A stretch of 5,581 nucleotides of DNA from JBBKWJ01 sp037968895 (GTDB lineage: Bacteria; Actinomycetota; Acidimicrobiia; Acidimicrobiales; SZUA-35). The notes under the pieces were generated by a model. It had not been told where the DNA came from, searched no databases, and saw nothing but the letters and a program-made list of their open reading frames with translations. The DNA lies in assembly GCA_037968895.1 (NCBI GenBank), contig JBBKWJ010000058.1, positions 1 to 5,581 of the forward strand, in the 5' to 3' direction. Position numbers and translations under genes: made by a program. Shown here one piece after another: positions 1-5,581 of this stretch. Position 1 is the first letter of the stretch; each line of letters begins with the position of its first letter.

Positions 1-2
1 AC

Positions 3-314
3 CCCCGCGAGGTCGAAGAGTTCTTGTACACGCACCCTGCAATTCGCGACGTTCAAGTCGTTGGTGTGCCAGACGCGAAGTACGGCGAGCAAGTGATGGC
101 ATGGATCCAGCTTGAGCCCGGAACCACTCTCACCGAGGAAGAAGTCACCGAGTTCTGTAAGGGAACGATCGCTCACTACAAAATCCCCCGCTACGTCATG
201 ATGACTGACGAGTTCCCGATGACCGTCACTGGAAAGATTCAGAAGTTCAAGCTTCGAGACGACGCCATCGAGGCTTTCGGGCTCGCCGATGCCGCATCGA
301 TCAAGACGGCGTAA
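3..314 (+). CDS. Acyl-CoA synthetase (AMP-forming), C-terminal fragment
   Basis: This is the last 103 residues of an AMP-forming acyl-CoA ligase; the reading frame is open to the window edge, so the start and the ATP-binding N-terminal domain lie outside. The visible part is the mobile C-terminal domain (AMP-binding_C type). It opens with PREVEEFLYTHPAI and VVGVPDAKYGEQVMAWI, a typical start for this domain in fatty-acyl-CoA synthases, and continues with HYKIPRYV. The PMTVTGKIQK motif near the end carries the conserved lysine (codon 234-236) that takes part in adenylation. Family role: acid + ATP + CoA gives acyl-CoA + AMP + PPi. The substrate cannot be read from this fragment; a medium- or long-chain fatty acid is the usual one for this subgroup. 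The next gene starts 8 bases after the stop on the same strand, so the two are probably one operon. Confidence 0.9.
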   Translation, partial: PREVEEFLYTHPAIRDVQVVGVPDAKYGEQVMAWIQLEPGTTLTEEEVTEFCKGTIAHYKIPRYVMMTDEFPMTVTGKIQKFKLRDDAIEAFGLADAASIKTA

Positions 315-322
315 GCGGCGAC

Positions 323-2287
323 ATGACTCCCGAACCGCAGGTTCCTACTACTCCAACTAAGGCGCTCTGGAAGCCAGACTCAGATCGGATTGCTACTACT
401 CAGATCGATCAGTTTCGCCGGCAGGCCATTCCAGACGCCGCCAACTCAGACGATGTTTGGCAATGGTCGGTTGATGAACCTGGTGCGTTCTGGAAAGCAG
501 TCTGGGACTACTGCGGTGTCGTCGGTGAACAAGGTGAACGCCTCGTCGAAGAAGGCGAGAACTTCTGGGACTGGCGCTTCCTGCCTGACGCGACTCTCAA
601 CATCGCTGAGACACTTTTGGCCGACCGCCCCGGCGCTAATCCAATAGCGATCATCGCCCGTCGGGAAGACGGAGTCGAGCGAAAGCTGACATGGGCCGAA
701 CTCCGTCAGCAAGTGAGCGCAGTTGCCGGTTTCCTGGAGGCACACGACGTTCAAGCCGGTGACCGTGTCGGGGCGTGGATGCCGCACGTTCCCGAAACCG
801 TAATCATGTTCCTTGCCGCCGCCTCGATTGGCGCAGTCTTCACATCGACGTCTGCCGACTTTGGTGTGGCCGGTGTGGTCGACCGATTCGGACAAACGGA
901 GCCGAAGATTCTGATCGCCGCCGATGGCTATCACTACGGCGGGAAGACCTTCGACTGTCTTGAACGACTGGCAGAGATCGAGGCCAGTTTGCCGTCGGTC
1001 AGCGCTGTTGTAGTGGTACCGAATGTGGGACAAAACCCAGACCTCGCCGGTTTGAACGCGCCAACCAACTTCAACGAAATCCTCAAGACATACGCCGATC
1101 GGCCAGTGCAATACACGACGCTGCCTACCGATCATCCGCTCTACATCCTCTATTCGTCAGGGACGACGGGTAAGCCCAAATGCATTGTTCATCGCAGCGG
1201 GGGAGTGCTCCTCAAACACCTTGCGGAGCAGCAACTGCAATGCGACATCAAGGCCGGCGATCAAGTCTTCTACTTCACCACTTGCGGCTGGATGATGTGG
1301 AATTGGCTCGTCTCAGTGCTTGGCAGCGGTGCGACGATTGTGCTGTATGACGGCAACCCGGCCTACCCACAACCAGAGGTTCTGTTCGACCTGTGCGATG
1401 AGTACGACCTCACGCTTCTTGGAGTGTCAGCAAAGTTCCTCGACGCATCGATGAAAGCCGGACTGCGACCGATCGACAGCCACTCGCTCAAGTCAGTCAG
1501 GTCTATTTGCTCGACCGGATCGCCGCTTTCGCACGAGGGATTCGCCTGGGTCTATGAGGCAGTCAAGCATGATGTGCACCTTGCGTCGATGTCGGGCGGC
1601 ACCGATCTCTGTGGCTGCCTTGTGGCTGGCGATCCCTCGATGCCGGTTTACGCCGGCGCTATCCAGCGGGCGTGTTATGGCCTCCAGATTGAAGTGTTCG
1701 GCGACGACCGGACTCGCCTCAACGATGGGTCGAAGGGTGAGCTTGTGTGTTCCACCCCATTCCCCTCGATGCCGCTGGAGTTTTGGGGTGACGAAGATGG
1801 ATCGCGCTATCGAGCGGCCTACTTTGAGCGTTTCCCGGGTGTGTGGGCTCACGGTGATTTCGCGTCGTGGACTCCCGAGCACGGCATGGTGATCCACGGG
1901 CGCTCCGATGCGACGCTCAACGCCTCTGGTATCAGGATTGGGACGGCTGAGATCTACCGCGTCGTCGAGCAGCTCGACGAGGTCGTGGAGGCAATCTGTA
2001 TCGGTCATGAGTACGACAACGACACCAGAATCGTGCTGTTCGTTCGACTCGCTGACAATGAGACGTTGAGCGATCAACTGATCAAGACCATCAAGTCAGA
2101 ACTTCGTACGAAGTGCTCGCCTCGTCACGTACCAGCGGTCATCAAAGCCGTAGCCGACATTCCACGAACCCGTTCAGGCAAAATCGTCGAATTGGCCGTA
2201 ACGGAAGTTGTTCACGGTCGACCGATTAAGAACATCGAGGCTCTGGCTAACCCCGAGGCCCTCGATCTCTTCTCGCTCGACGACTAG
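323..2287 (+). CDS. aacS: Acetoacetyl-CoA synthetase (acetoacetate-CoA ligase)
   Basis: Complete 654-residue protein, the normal length for acetoacetate-CoA ligase (acetoacetate + ATP + CoA gives acetoacetyl-CoA + AMP + PPi; cytoplasmic). The N-terminus has the family's ALWKP segment (from about residue 14) and an acetyl-CoA-synthetase-type N-terminal domain (about 33-95). The AMP-binding core shows the P-loop YSSGTTGKPK (277-286), then TTCGWMMWNW (319-328), characteristic of this family, STGSPLS (397-403), HGDF (510-513) and HGRSDATLNASGIRIGTAEIY (525-545). The C-terminal domain has PRTRSGKIVE (614-623), with Lys620 as the expected adenylation lysine. All key motifs are intact. The ATG has no strong ribosome binding site, but it is 8 bases after the upstream ligase stop and gives the family N-terminus, so translational coupling is plausible. 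The role could be acetoacetate or ketone-body use, or polymer and lipid turnover. The 3' end overlaps the convergent gene by four bases. Confidence 0.95.
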   Translation: MTPEPQVPTTPTKALWKPDSDRIATTQIDQFRRQAIPDAANSDDVWQWSVDEPGAFWKAVWDYCGVVGEQGERLVEEGENFWDWRFLPDATLNIAETLLADRPGANPIAIIARREDGVERKLTWAELRQQVSAVAGFLEAHDVQAGDRVGAWMPHVPETVIMFLAAASIGAVFTSTSADFGVAGVVDRFGQTEPKILIAADGYHYGGKTFDCLERLAEIEASLPSVSAVVVVPNVGQNPDLAGLNAPTNFNEILKTYADRPVQYTTLPTDHPLYILYSSGTTGKPKCIVHRSGGVLLKHLAEQQLQCDIKAGDQVFYFTTCGWMMWNWLVSVLGSGATIVLYDGNPAYPQPEVLFDLCDEYDLTLLGVSAKFLDASMKAGLRPIDSHSLKSVRSICSTGSPLSHEGFAWVYEAVKHDVHLASMSGGTDLCGCLVAGDPSMPVYAGAIQRACYGLQIEVFGDDRTRLNDGSKGELVCSTPFPSMPLEFWGDEDGSRYRAAYFERFPGVWAHGDFASWTPEHGMVIHGRSDATLNASGIRIGTAEIYRVVEQLDEVVEAICIGHEYDNDTRIVLFVRLADNETLSDQLIKTIKSELRTKCSPRHVPAVIKAVADIPRTRSGKIVELAVTEVVHGRPIKNIEALANPEALDLFSLDD

Positions 2288-3543
2288 CAGCCGATACCGA
2301 GCCACAGCGGGACATCACGATAGGTACCGGCAACCCGAGTTTGACGGCCCACATTGAACTCAACCGACGCGCCGCCATCAAACTTGATGAGGTCTTCGTA
2401 GCCATTCGACGTTGCCCAATTGATCATGGCGGCGCTCGTCATGCCGGTCGTCGAACCGAACGCCAAGACCCCAGCATCCTTGTCGTACGCAACAAAACTG
2501 TGACGACTTGTGTAGTGGGTGTAGTCGTTGGTCGAGATGCCGTAGAAGCCGGGCCATACTTGGCTGTTGATCACGAGTGGGATGCCAGCGGCGGCCCATC
2601 TCCACTCAGACGGGTTATCGACAGCCGGGGTGCCATCGGGGCGCCAGCTGTGCCAGCTCTCAAGCACACGTCCGTTCTTCGAGTCCAAGTTGCTATTGAT
2701 GTTGAACGAGCCTTGGTAGACCCATACGATCTCGTCAGCCGCTCCGTTTGGTCGAATTCGTTCGCCGAGCACGCCTCGGTCGGCACGATTCGCAGCGCCA
2801 GGAATCTGCACACCATCGATAACGGCAAAGCCGACTGGGGTCGGGTTGTAGGTCTCTGGATTAAAGAACCAGTTTCCGTTTATTGAAGCCACAGAGCAAC
2901 GCTCATGGCTTGCGGAGAAGTCGACCCGAGAGTAATCGACGAGGGCCATTTGGCCGCCAGGCAAGGTTGTGATCTCGTAGCCATCGGCGGCGAGCGTTGC
3001 GTCGTCTGGACTACCGAAGAGCGACCACGGGGTATTGGTGAATCTGATGTATTCATCTGACTCGGCGAAGTACACCATCATCTCGCCTCTGGTCATCGCG
3101 TTGCTGTTGAGGAGCGAGAGCCAGTAGTTGAATCCGTCTCCATCTGGAGCACGGCAGAGCACGTTGCGGTAAATGAGCTTCAGGAAATCAGTGTTGTTGA
3201 GCGAACCGTAGGTGAGGGCGAACTCAGGAGAGATCTCAAACTGATCCGAAATCGCCTGGAGTCCCATGCCAGATCGATTGAGTTCGATCCAGTAGACGAG
3301 ACCGCCGTCATCCGGTTGGCGGAGGAAGTAGGCCTGATAGAGCCGCCAGAGCTGAGCGTGTCGGGCGGAGGATGCGACGTCGTCGGCGTAGTTCCGGTCT
3401 GGCGAGCCGATGTTGCAGGTAATTGCTTCGGCTGGCTCGGGGCGGACAGCATCGGATACTGCGACCACGGTGGTCGCAGCCATCGTCAGCGCTCCAAGTG
3501 CGCTGAACAGCTGTTTCACTTTCGAGGGGCGTGCGTCGTGCAT
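2284..3543 (-). CDS. Secreted DUF4214 / phosphodiester glycosidase-like (NAGPA) protein
   Basis: The chosen ATG at 3543 gives 419 residues and a classical signal peptide: basic start (MHDARPSKVK), hydrophobic core about 12-29, and likely cleavage after AEA (38-40). A GTG at 3579 would add 12 residues, lies 18 bases after the upstream stop, and cannot be excluded. Residues about 61-166 form a DUF4214 region with an imperfect internal duplication: RQPDDGGLVYWI (75-86) and RAPDGDGFNYWL (131-142), about 56 residues apart. The C-terminal half resembles the phosphodiester glycosidase (NAGPA, formerly DUF2233) fold: NGNWFF (222-227), SRHSFVAY around Arg347, and FDGGAS with Asp389, in place of the family NGxFF and DGGxS motifs. 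The mature part has four cysteines, including the third mature residue and the last residue, so disulfides are possible. It is probably exported; a role in cleaving or binding surface sugar phosphodiesters is inference. It lies downstream of the oxidoreductase gene on the same strand and may share its transcript. Confidence 0.85.
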   Translation of the reverse strand: MHDARPSKVKQLFSALGALTMAATTVVAVSDAVRPEPAEAITCNIGSPDRNYADDVASSARHAQLWRLYQAYFLRQPDDGGLVYWIELNRSGMGLQAISDQFEISPEFALTYGSLNNTDFLKLIYRNVLCRAPDGDGFNYWLSLLNSNAMTRGEMMVYFAESDEYIRFTNTPWSLFGSPDDATLAADGYEITTLPGGQMALVDYSRVDFSASHERCSVASINGNWFFNPETYNPTPVGFAVIDGVQIPGAANRADRGVLGERIRPNGAADEIVWVYQGSFNINSNLDSKNGRVLESWHSWRPDGTPAVDNPSEWRWAAAGIPLVINSQVWPGFYGISTNDYTHYTSRHSFVAYDKDAGVLAFGSTTGMTSAAMINWATSNGYEDLIKFDGGASVEFNVGRQTRVAGTYRDVPLWLGIGC

Positions 3544-3597
3544 TCTCTGATCATCGGCCGATTTCGGCCACTCATTCACCGCGTTAGTCCGTATTAC

Positions 3598-4629
3598 CTA
3601 TGCCGAACGCACGGCGTCAGCTACTCGCCCCCACTTTGCGGTGTTCGCAGCATCGATTCGGATCGATGTCTCGGCGGAGTACATCACGAGGCGGGCGGCC
3701 CGACCCTGGTAGCGATCGATGAGTCGTGGGCCCAGTTCGTCCCACGACCCGGTCACCGCATAGTGCTCGAGCATCTCGTCAGTGATGAGGTCGGCCATGC
3801 CCTTGATGTCGCCCGCTTTCATTCGCTCGTTGAGTTTGCCGGAAACGCCTTCGAATCCGAGCATGTCGAACTGGAACCCGTAGTTCTTCGTCGAGCCATA
3901 GAACGCAATCTGCTGCTTGGCCAATGCCTTTGTTGGTGCTTGCTCCTTTTCGGAGTCGCCAACGATGCAGAACACAGGGATGATGAGGTCGATGTCTGAC
4001 ACTTGGCGCGATGCGCTGGCGGCGCCTTCGGCCAAGCGAGGGGCGAGGATCTCGTCGAGGTAGTCAATCGAATGAAGCGGGTGGACGTGCACGCCGTCGG
4101 CGACTTGGCCCGCGGCCTTGCTCATGTAAGGGCCAACGGCTGAGATGTCAACCTTGATATCGCCGAAGTCGTGCTTCGGCGGAGACCATGCCTGGGGGAG
4201 CAGGCTCAATTGATAGAACGGCCCGTCATGGTTGAGGCGCTCTTCGCCACGAAAGGCACGGAAGCAGGCGTTGACGGCCTCGACATAGTCTTTGAGGCGG
4301 GGACCTGGTTTGTCGAACTCTGCGCTGTAGCGGCGCTCGATATGGGCTCGAACCTGCGAGCCGAGTCCGAGCCGGAACCGACCGTTTGTATTGTCGGCAA
4401 GTTCCCAAGCAATCGATGCCGTCACCATTGGAGAGCGAGGGAAAGCCACGGCAATACCGGTTGAGAACTCGAGCGACGGTGCGGCTGTCGCCGCTGCTGC
4501 GATAGCCATCCATGGGGTCTTCGACGTCTCAGTAAACAGCATGCCCGAGAACCCAACCGCCTCTAAGTTTTTCGCGAACGCCGCAATGTCGTTCCAGCGG
4601 CCGCCGCCAGTCATAAGGTCAAATTCCAT
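3598..4629 (-). CDS. LLM-class F420-dependent oxidoreductase (TIGR03617-like)
   Basis: A 343-residue bacterial-luciferase-like TIM-barrel protein, usual length for the family. It begins MEFDLMTGGGRWNDIAAFAK, followed by AVGFSGMLFTETSKTPW (24-40), STGIAVAFPRSPMVTA (56-71), the LADNTNGRFRLGLGSQV segment (77-93) and ERRYSAEFDKPGPRLKDYVEA (98-118). This pattern matches the MSMEG_2256-like subfamily TIGR03617, placed in the F420-using group; the substrate of that subfamily is unknown to me. A redox role on a hydride from F420H2 (or, less likely, FMNH2) is inferred from family. The frame stays open upstream to 4833, but that stretch reads as an Arg/Pro-rich shadow of the dehydrogenase gene, so I start at the ATG at 4629, where the barrel's first strand begins. 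The region AAAGAAACGG, 4-13 bases before the ATG, is a weak ribosome binding site at best. The gene is divergent from the SDR gene. Codons 13-38 are copied exactly at the window end. Confidence 0.9.
   Translation of the reverse strand: MEFDLMTGGGRWNDIAAFAKNLEAVGFSGMLFTETSKTPWMAIAAAATAAPSLEFSTGIAVAFPRSPMVTASIAWELADNTNGRFRLGLGSQVRAHIERRYSAEFDKPGPRLKDYVEAVNACFRAFRGEERLNHDGPFYQLSLLPQAWSPPKHDFGDIKVDISAVGPYMSKAAGQVADGVHVHPLHSIDYLDEILAPRLAEGAASASRQVSDIDLIIPVFCIVGDSEKEQAPTKALAKQQIAFYGSTKNYGFQFDMLGFEGVSGKLNERMKAGDIKGMADLITDEMLEHYAVTGSWDELGPRLIDRYQGRAARLVMYSAETSIRIDAANTAKWGRVADAVRSA
4515..4593 (+). repeat. 79-base exact direct repeat, copy 1 (inside the oxidoreductase gene)
   Basis: Starts GGGTCTTCGACGTCTC and ends GCCGCAATGTCGTT. 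It matches 5503-5581 base for base at an offset of 988. This copy lies in the intact oxidoreductase gene (codons 13-38 plus the first base of codon 39) and appears to be the original, because its flanks continue the reading frame on both sides. Confidence 0.97.
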
Positions 4630-4676
4630 TACGTACCGTTTCTTTGAGGATGCGGCAGACACTAGTGTCTTTGACC
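4630..4676. promoter_or_regulatory. Divergent promoter region between oxidoreductase and SDR genes
   Basis: Only 47 bases separate the two divergent starts, so both promoters must lie here or within the coding ends. TAGTGT, which fits the loose actinobacterial -10 consensus TANNNT, occurs on both strands (4663-4668 on +, 4659-4664 on -) because it is part of a palindrome. On + it ends 8 bases before the SDR ATG, a distance that would allow leaderless transcription. On - it would leave a leader of roughly 20 bases. I see no convincing -35 hexamer on either strand, so the exact promoter assignment is tentative. Confidence 0.5.
4657..4670. promoter_or_regulatory. Perfect 14-base palindrome, candidate operator
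   Basis: AGACACTAGTGTCT is identical to its reverse complement, with no spacer; the next pair outward (C/T) does not match. It sits in the middle of the divergent 47-base gap and contains both putative -10 elements. A palindrome of this size and place is typical of sites for dimeric repressors such as TetR-family regulators. No regulator gene lies in this window, so the binding protein is unknown and the operator role is inference. Confidence 0.5.
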
Positions 4677-5444
4677 ATGGGAAATCGAGTAGATCGAGTT
4701 GCGTTTGTGTCCGGGGGCGGCGGCGGAATCGGTGGCGAGTCGGCGAGACAGTTCGCGGCAAACGGCGCCAGGGTCGTGGTAGCCGACCTCGATGTTGGCG
4801 CAGCCGAACGAGTAGCCGAGGGCATCCGATCAAGCGGAGGTGAGGCTGTCTCGGTCGCGCTCGATGTGACTGACATGGCCTCGGTCCAGGCGGCGCTCAC
4901 AACTGCGACCGAAGCGTATGGCCCAGTGGAGATCCTGGCCAATGTTGTTGGCTGGGATCGCATGGTTCCTTTCATCGACACCGATGAGGAGTTCTGGGCC
5001 AAGATTATTGAGATCAACTACACCGGCATGCTTCGCACCTGCAGCACCGCACTCCCGTCAATGATCGAGCACGGATGGGGGCGAATCGTGAACGTTGCCT
5101 CTGATGCCGGGCGGGTCGGGTCATCACTCGAGTCGGTCTACTCGGGTGCGAAGGGCGGCGTGATCGCATTCTCGAAGACACTCGCTCGTGAGATGGCCAA
5201 AAAGGGGATCACGGTGAACACGGTGTGCCCTGGTCCAACCGACACGAACCTGCTCGCCGACGCAGGTGGGTCTATCCCCGGAGGCGGCGAGAAGTTTCTT
5301 GGCTCACTCGGCCGGGCCATCCCGATGGGGCGAATTGCCGAGCCATCCGACGTCGCCCCGGCGATCGTGTTCTTTGCATCTGAGCAAGCCGGATACATTA
5401 CTGGTCAGACGCTGTCGGTCAGCGGCGGACTCACGATGGCGTAG
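4677..5444 (+). CDS. Short-chain dehydrogenase, BadH-like (2-hydroxycyclohexanecarboxyl-CoA dehydrogenase family)
   Basis: A 255-residue classical SDR with a Rossmann fold. The cofactor loop SGGGGGIGG is at 12-20; Asp37 at the end of the second strand (VVVADLD) suggests NAD rather than NADP; DV at 63-64 fits the adenine pocket. The catalytic set is complete: Asn114 (IEINYTG), Ser142 (NVASDAGRVGSS), Tyr155 and Lys159 (YSGAK). The usual NNAG is NVVG (89-92). Several segments, GGGGGIGG, GWD after the NNAG site, SDAGRVGSS, KTLARE, CPGPTDTNLLAD and the end ITGQTLSVSGGLTM, closely resemble BadH of the anaerobic benzoate/cyclohexanecarboxylate pathway as I remember it. So oxidation of a cyclic or other 3-hydroxyacyl-CoA is the best inference; a general 3-oxoacyl reductase is the alternative. 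The ATG at 4677 gives the standard spacing to the glycine loop; in-frame TTG at 4644 and ATG at 4650 would add 11 or 9 extra residues. There is no ribosome binding site before 4677, so the mRNA may be leaderless. Confidence 0.9.
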   Translation: MGNRVDRVAFVSGGGGGIGGESARQFAANGARVVVADLDVGAAERVAEGIRSSGGEAVSVALDVTDMASVQAALTTATEAYGPVEILANVVGWDRMVPFIDTDEEFWAKIIEINYTGMLRTCSTALPSMIEHGWGRIVNVASDAGRVGSSLESVYSGAKGGVIAFSKTLAREMAKKGITVNTVCPGPTDTNLLADAGGSIPGGGEKFLGSLGRAIPMGRIAEPSDVAPAIVFFASEQAGYITGQTLSVSGGLTMA

Positions 5445-5450
5445 CTGTTC

Positions 5451-5502
5451 TTATTTAGGTAGCGAGTCCCAGAACGCAGTCAGGGCAGCAGCACCAGCAG
5501 CA
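5451..5502 (-). pseudogene. Possible C-terminal remnant of a convergent gene
   Basis: Read on the minus strand from 5501, this piece gives AAGAAALTAFWDSLPK and then TAA at 5453-5451. That looks like a natural protein end, and its stop lies 6 bases from the stop of the SDR gene, a normal convergent arrangement. The frame would continue as DVEDP into the first bases of the repeat but meets TGA at 5519-5517, so the upstream part of the gene is missing or replaced. The GCT-rich run makes an alanine-rich reading partly expected by chance. No family can be named from 16 residues. Confidence 0.3.
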
Positions 5503-5581
5503 GGGTCTTCGACGTCTCAGTAAACAGCATGCCCGAGAACCCAACCGCCTCTAAGTTTTTCGCGAACGCCGCAATGTCGTT
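5503..5581 (+). repeat. 79-base exact direct repeat, copy 2 (at window end)
   Basis: Identical to 4515-4593 and running to the last base of the window, so its true right limit is unknown. On the minus strand it encodes residues 13-38 of the oxidoreductase, but past its left edge that frame turns into LLLVLLP and a stop, with no similarity to the rest of the enzyme. It is therefore not a second working copy of the gene. A chimeric join or assembly overlap is the likeliest source. Confidence 0.95.

Noticed and set aside
446..1135. 229-codon minus-strand open frame within the acetoacetyl-CoA synthetase gene
   Set aside because: It lies entirely antisense to a gene with all family motifs and its translation shows no recognisable domain.
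1493..2077. 194-codon minus-strand open frame within the acetoacetyl-CoA synthetase gene
   Set aside because: Antisense shadow of a clear gene, with a basic, low-information composition and no motif.
3316..3999. 227-codon plus-strand open frame crossing the ends of the two minus-strand genes
   Set aside because: It runs antisense over a signal-peptide region and an oxidoreductase C-terminus that both make sense, and its translation resembles no family.
4630..4833. N-terminal extension of 68 residues on the oxidoreductase frame
   Set aside because: The extension is rich in Arg and Pro, overlaps the start of the SDR gene in antisense, and has no family similarity; the barrel begins at the ATG at 4629.
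5445..5460. Rho-independent terminator after the SDR gene
   Set aside because: No stable inverted repeat followed by a T run is present; the TTCTTATTT stretch alone is not enough.
5485..5505. GCA/CAG trinucleotide run as a microsatellite or regulatory repeat
   Set aside because: It is short and imperfect (interrupted by ACC) and is explained equally well by an alanine-rich C-terminus on the minus strand.
4515..5581. Template/variable repeat pair of a diversity-generating retroelement
   Set aside because: The two copies are identical with no adenine-directed differences, and there is no reverse transcriptase gene in the window.
5503..5581. A second, tandem oxidoreductase gene
   Set aside because: Outside the 79 identical bases the frame has no similarity to the enzyme and stops after seven residues, where a paralogue would continue with the PWMAIAAAA segment.

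Overview
The window looks like part of an actinobacterial chromosome, moderately GC-rich by eye, from an environmental lineage. Acidimicrobiia is my best guess. The guess rests on a secreted DUF4214 protein, an F420-type luciferase-like oxidoreductase, an acyl-CoA-centred gene set, and starts lacking clear Shine-Dalgarno sequences. No rRNA, tRNA, CRISPR array, transposase or phage gene is visible.

Layout. The + strand opens with the 3' end of an acyl-CoA synthetase gene (3-314). Eight bases later comes a complete acetoacetyl-CoA synthetase gene (323-2287). Two minus-strand genes follow: a secreted DUF4214/phosphodiester-glycosidase-like protein (2284-3543) and, upstream of it in transcription order, a luciferase-like F420-dependent oxidoreductase (3598-4629). 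The acetoacetyl-CoA synthetase and the secreted-protein gene converge and share the tetramer CTAG, which holds both stop codons. The oxidoreductase gene is divergent from a short-chain dehydrogenase gene (4677-5444). The 47-base gap between them holds a perfect 14-base palindrome that could be an operator.

Functional reading. Two AMP-forming CoA ligases, a dehydrogenase closely resembling BadH (2-hydroxycyclohexanecarboxyl-CoA dehydrogenase) and an F420-type oxidoreductase suggest activation and oxidation of organic acids as CoA thioesters, possibly alicyclic or fatty acids. This is inference from families and context. The secreted protein does not obviously belong to that pathway, though it may be co-transcribed with the oxidoreductase gene.

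The main anomaly is at the 3' end. The last 79 bases (5503-5581) are an exact direct copy of 4515-4593, which lies inside the oxidoreductase gene (codons 13-38 plus one base). Just before the copy is what looks like the C-terminus of another minus-strand gene (stop at 5451). The join fits a chimera or assembly artefact better than a second gene copy, so the sequence right of about 5502 should not be trusted without read-level evidence. I found no convincing new biological system; the best biological leads are the palindromic divergent promoter and the secreted two-domain protein.
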